A DNA stretch of 64,000 nucleotides from Molossus alvarezi (Eukaryota; Chordata; Mammalia; Chiroptera; Molossidae), in contig CM073885.1 of assembly GCA_037176705.1 (NCBI GenBank), forward strand, positions 166,708,290 through 166,772,289, read 5' to 3'. The notes under the pieces were generated by a model. It was given only the letters and a program-made list of their open reading frames with translations, did not search any database and was not told the DNA's origin. The stretch's first letter is position 1, and each line of letters starts with the position of its first letter. Positions 62,040 to 64,000 of this stretch are shown in pieces. The translations under genes and the position numbers were made by a program.

Positions 62040-62780
62040 AGCACCCTCTCTATTCCTTTTGATCTGAAGTCTTTTGTCCCTCTTTAATTCTGGGAAATTT
62101 ATCTCTATTATTTCTTCAATACTTTGCCCCTTCAAATGTTTACTTCTCTTCTTCCAGGACTCTTATAATCTCTATCCTAGCACATCTATTTCCAAATTCC
62201 TTAGCTTTGAAAAAAACATTCTGTCTCTCTCTCTCTTTCTGCTATTTTCTCAATTTATCAATTTAATTGTCCAGCTATCCAGTGTACTTTTATTTATTTA
62301 TTATTATTATTTTTTAATCCTCACCCGAGGATATTTTTCCATTTTTTGTACAGATAGAGTGGGAGGGAGAGAGAGGAAGGAAGAGAGAGAAACATCGACG
62401 TGAAGGGACACATCGAGTGGCTGCCACCCACACGATCAACCAGGGCCGGGGACAAACTGCAACCGAAGTACGTGCCCTTAGCGGGAACCGAACCCGGGTC
62501 TCTCCGGACCGCAGGCCGACGCTCTAACCGCTGAGCCAAACTGGCCAGGGCTCCAGTGTACTTTTAAAACAATATCCATCTTGCTGCTTAAATGAAGTAT
62601 TATGATCTTTATTTCATATCTTTTATTTTTGTAATTAATATTACACTTGATCTTGCCTTTTCTCCCTTCAAATCTTTTTTGAATGTTTCTCCCAAGGATT
62701 TTTACTCTTCATTTCTTAGTTCTTCTGACTCAGTAATTCTCCTGTAGATTTTATAGGTTTCTAATTCCACTTAATTCATT
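62040..62780 (-). mobile_element. Old L1 ORF1-region fragment, with a SINE
   Basis: TGGGAAATTTATCTCTATTATT, CAATACTTTGCCCCTTC, CTTCCAGGACTCTTATAATC and CAATTTAATTGTCCAGC parallel the L1 ORF1 region on minus (compare 5400-5560). Heavily decayed. Confidence 0.6.
62293..62551 (-). mobile_element. Ves-type SINE, young
   Basis: Minus-strand copy with a perfect 15-bp TSD TCCAGTGTACTTTTA (62278-62292 and 62552-62566). The body and head differ from the copy at 51448 at only about three positions over some 165 bp. Confidence 0.97.
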
Positions 62781-64000
62781 TGAGTTCATTTTAAGCTTCA
62801 GTTGTCTGGTTATTTTTGTCTGTGTGTGTTTTTCTGGGGTACTCTCTGGCCAGGTGAACTTGGAAAGAGCCAGACATCCAGGCCCTAATCTCTGTTACTC
62901 TGGGAGACTCTTGGGAGAGGAGAGGGGCCACCCTCCAGATGAGAGAACACCAGCCATCATGGAACTCTGTGTGGAGTAACCACACCCAGATCCACCTGCC
63001 GTCCTGGAGGGAGAACCAGCACGCGGGGTAATGCCTCCTAGATTCATTCCTCTAGCCCTGGGAGCCTGGAACAGCAGTGGAGAGGAACGCAGTGGGCAGC
63101 TGGGCAGGTCATAGCTGTGCTTCAAGTCCTGACCACTCTGAACCCCGTGGCAGTTTTTGTTCTGCTTGGATACTCGCCCCCTTACCAGCAAGAGAGGCCC
63201 GGCTGGTGCTGCAGGTTTCTGTGGTAGACACAATGGTTGTCCGGGGCAACGTACGCGAGAGGAAAGAACATTGAAAGAGCTTCCTTCATACCGTCCGCCT
63301 GCAGCTGTTGCCGGCCCACTCCACCTCCTACGTCCACACCGCATCCAGACAGCTTGCATTCTCTTCAGGAGGGTCTCACATTTGATTTGTGTATTTGATT
63401 AGATTTTTTCCTTAGTTCTGCAGCCCATGTTTATCTCCTGTATCTAGATATTCTCCCAGGTTAATTTTGGGAAGAGGTGTTAGCAGTTCTGTGCTACATG
63501 ACATCTCGGTAGGCCATCTGATTTGCTCTGGTCTGTGACCATCGACTGGACACCCGGGCTGTACTCGTGGTTAATGCCCAGTCTCAATGGCTGCGCTGCC
63601 TCGTCTCTGCCCCGGAGCCACAAGTCACTGCTGGGGAAGCCAGAGAATAACGGAGCCCGCCCACCTCGGGTTCCCACTGACCGTCCTCCCTGCCCCGCGC
63701 TCAGGCTTCTGAGGGATGCGCGCTTGGCCTACGATATGTGTAGGGACCACTCCTCTCTCCTCAGTTCTCACTTGTTCCCTTCTTCATTACCAATCTCAGT
63801 AAATGGTCAAGATTTCTGCGTGACGAAGGAAGGCGACACCTGCGTCCCCTTGCTTAGGTTGTTGTTTACTTCATCGTATTCTTGTTTGCTTCCACCTCCA
63901 CCTTCCATTCAGTTCTAGAACTGAGTAGTTATTCCTGAAACAACTTTTCCCCTTCTTCTCTGGATCCCATTTTCCTCTGGGATAGTCTTTTTGTATTCAT
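62781..64000. other. GC-rich terminal stretch, perhaps an old L1 5'UTR
   Basis: Higher GC with scattered CpG. Open frames occur on both strands (for example 62895-63359 minus, 154 codons, and 63523-63918 plus, 131 codons), but they have no domain, no homology I recognise and opposite-strand overlaps. The position directly beyond an ORF1-like L1 piece on minus suggests the 5'UTR of that old L1. An unrecognised CpG-rich regulatory segment or first exon cannot be excluded. Confidence 0.4.

Overview
This window is mammalian nuclear DNA, most likely from a vespertilionid bat. The main evidence is about twenty-five copies of tRNA-derived SINEs. Their heads match the Ves-type SINE known from vespertilionid bats (box A around TGGCTCAGCGGTTAGAGC, box B around GGTTCGGTTCC, then a CT-rich body and an A-rich tail). 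L1 3' ends of a laurasiatherian type and ancient mammalian repeats (MIR, MER5, L2, MLT1) fit this. There is no bacterial, phage or CRISPR content. I see no complete host protein-coding gene.

Layout. 1-8.9 kb: a SINE, a near-complete L1 on the minus strand (854-6667) with a perfect 16-bp target-site duplication, and an old L1 invaded by a younger L1 and a SINE. 10.5-15 kb: a MER5 transposon split by two SINEs, then an old L1 with a second L1 nested in it. 16.4-19.7 kb: two retropseudogenes, a PSMA3 (proteasome alpha-3) copy on plus with one frameshift and a 5'-truncated RHOD-like (Rho GTPase) copy on minus. 25.4-29.1 kb: a possible host exon, then a SINE whose tail was hit by an L1 that keeps its promoter and an intact ORF1 but stops inside ORF2. 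34-38 kb: old L1s with nested SINEs and a second, weaker exon candidate. 38.8-44.5 kb: mostly unique AT-rich DNA. 44.5-48.6 kb: an older L1 carrying nested L1 and SINE insertions. 50.5-56.8 kb: an MLT1 LTR and an ancient repeat disrupted by an antisense 5S rRNA/L1 chimera. 59-64 kb: a head-only SINE, old L1 pieces, more SINEs and a GC-rich end.

No genes here work together as a pathway. The coding capacity belongs to L1 (ORF1p, and the endonuclease part of ORF2p), which supplies the machinery that also moved the SINEs and made the mRNA retrocopies. Insertion order can be read from nested target-site duplications (TSDs). Two stretches with splice-like borders and open reading (25465-25605 and 36027-36107) could be exons of an unrecognised plus-strand host gene, at low confidence.

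I do not find an undescribed functional system. The strongest unusual structures are the antisense 5S rRNA-L1 chimera (55562-56270) flanked by its own TSD, and the two-layer SINE/L1 insertion at 25915-29148 with a 3'-truncated L1. All homology calls were made by eye and family names are approximate.
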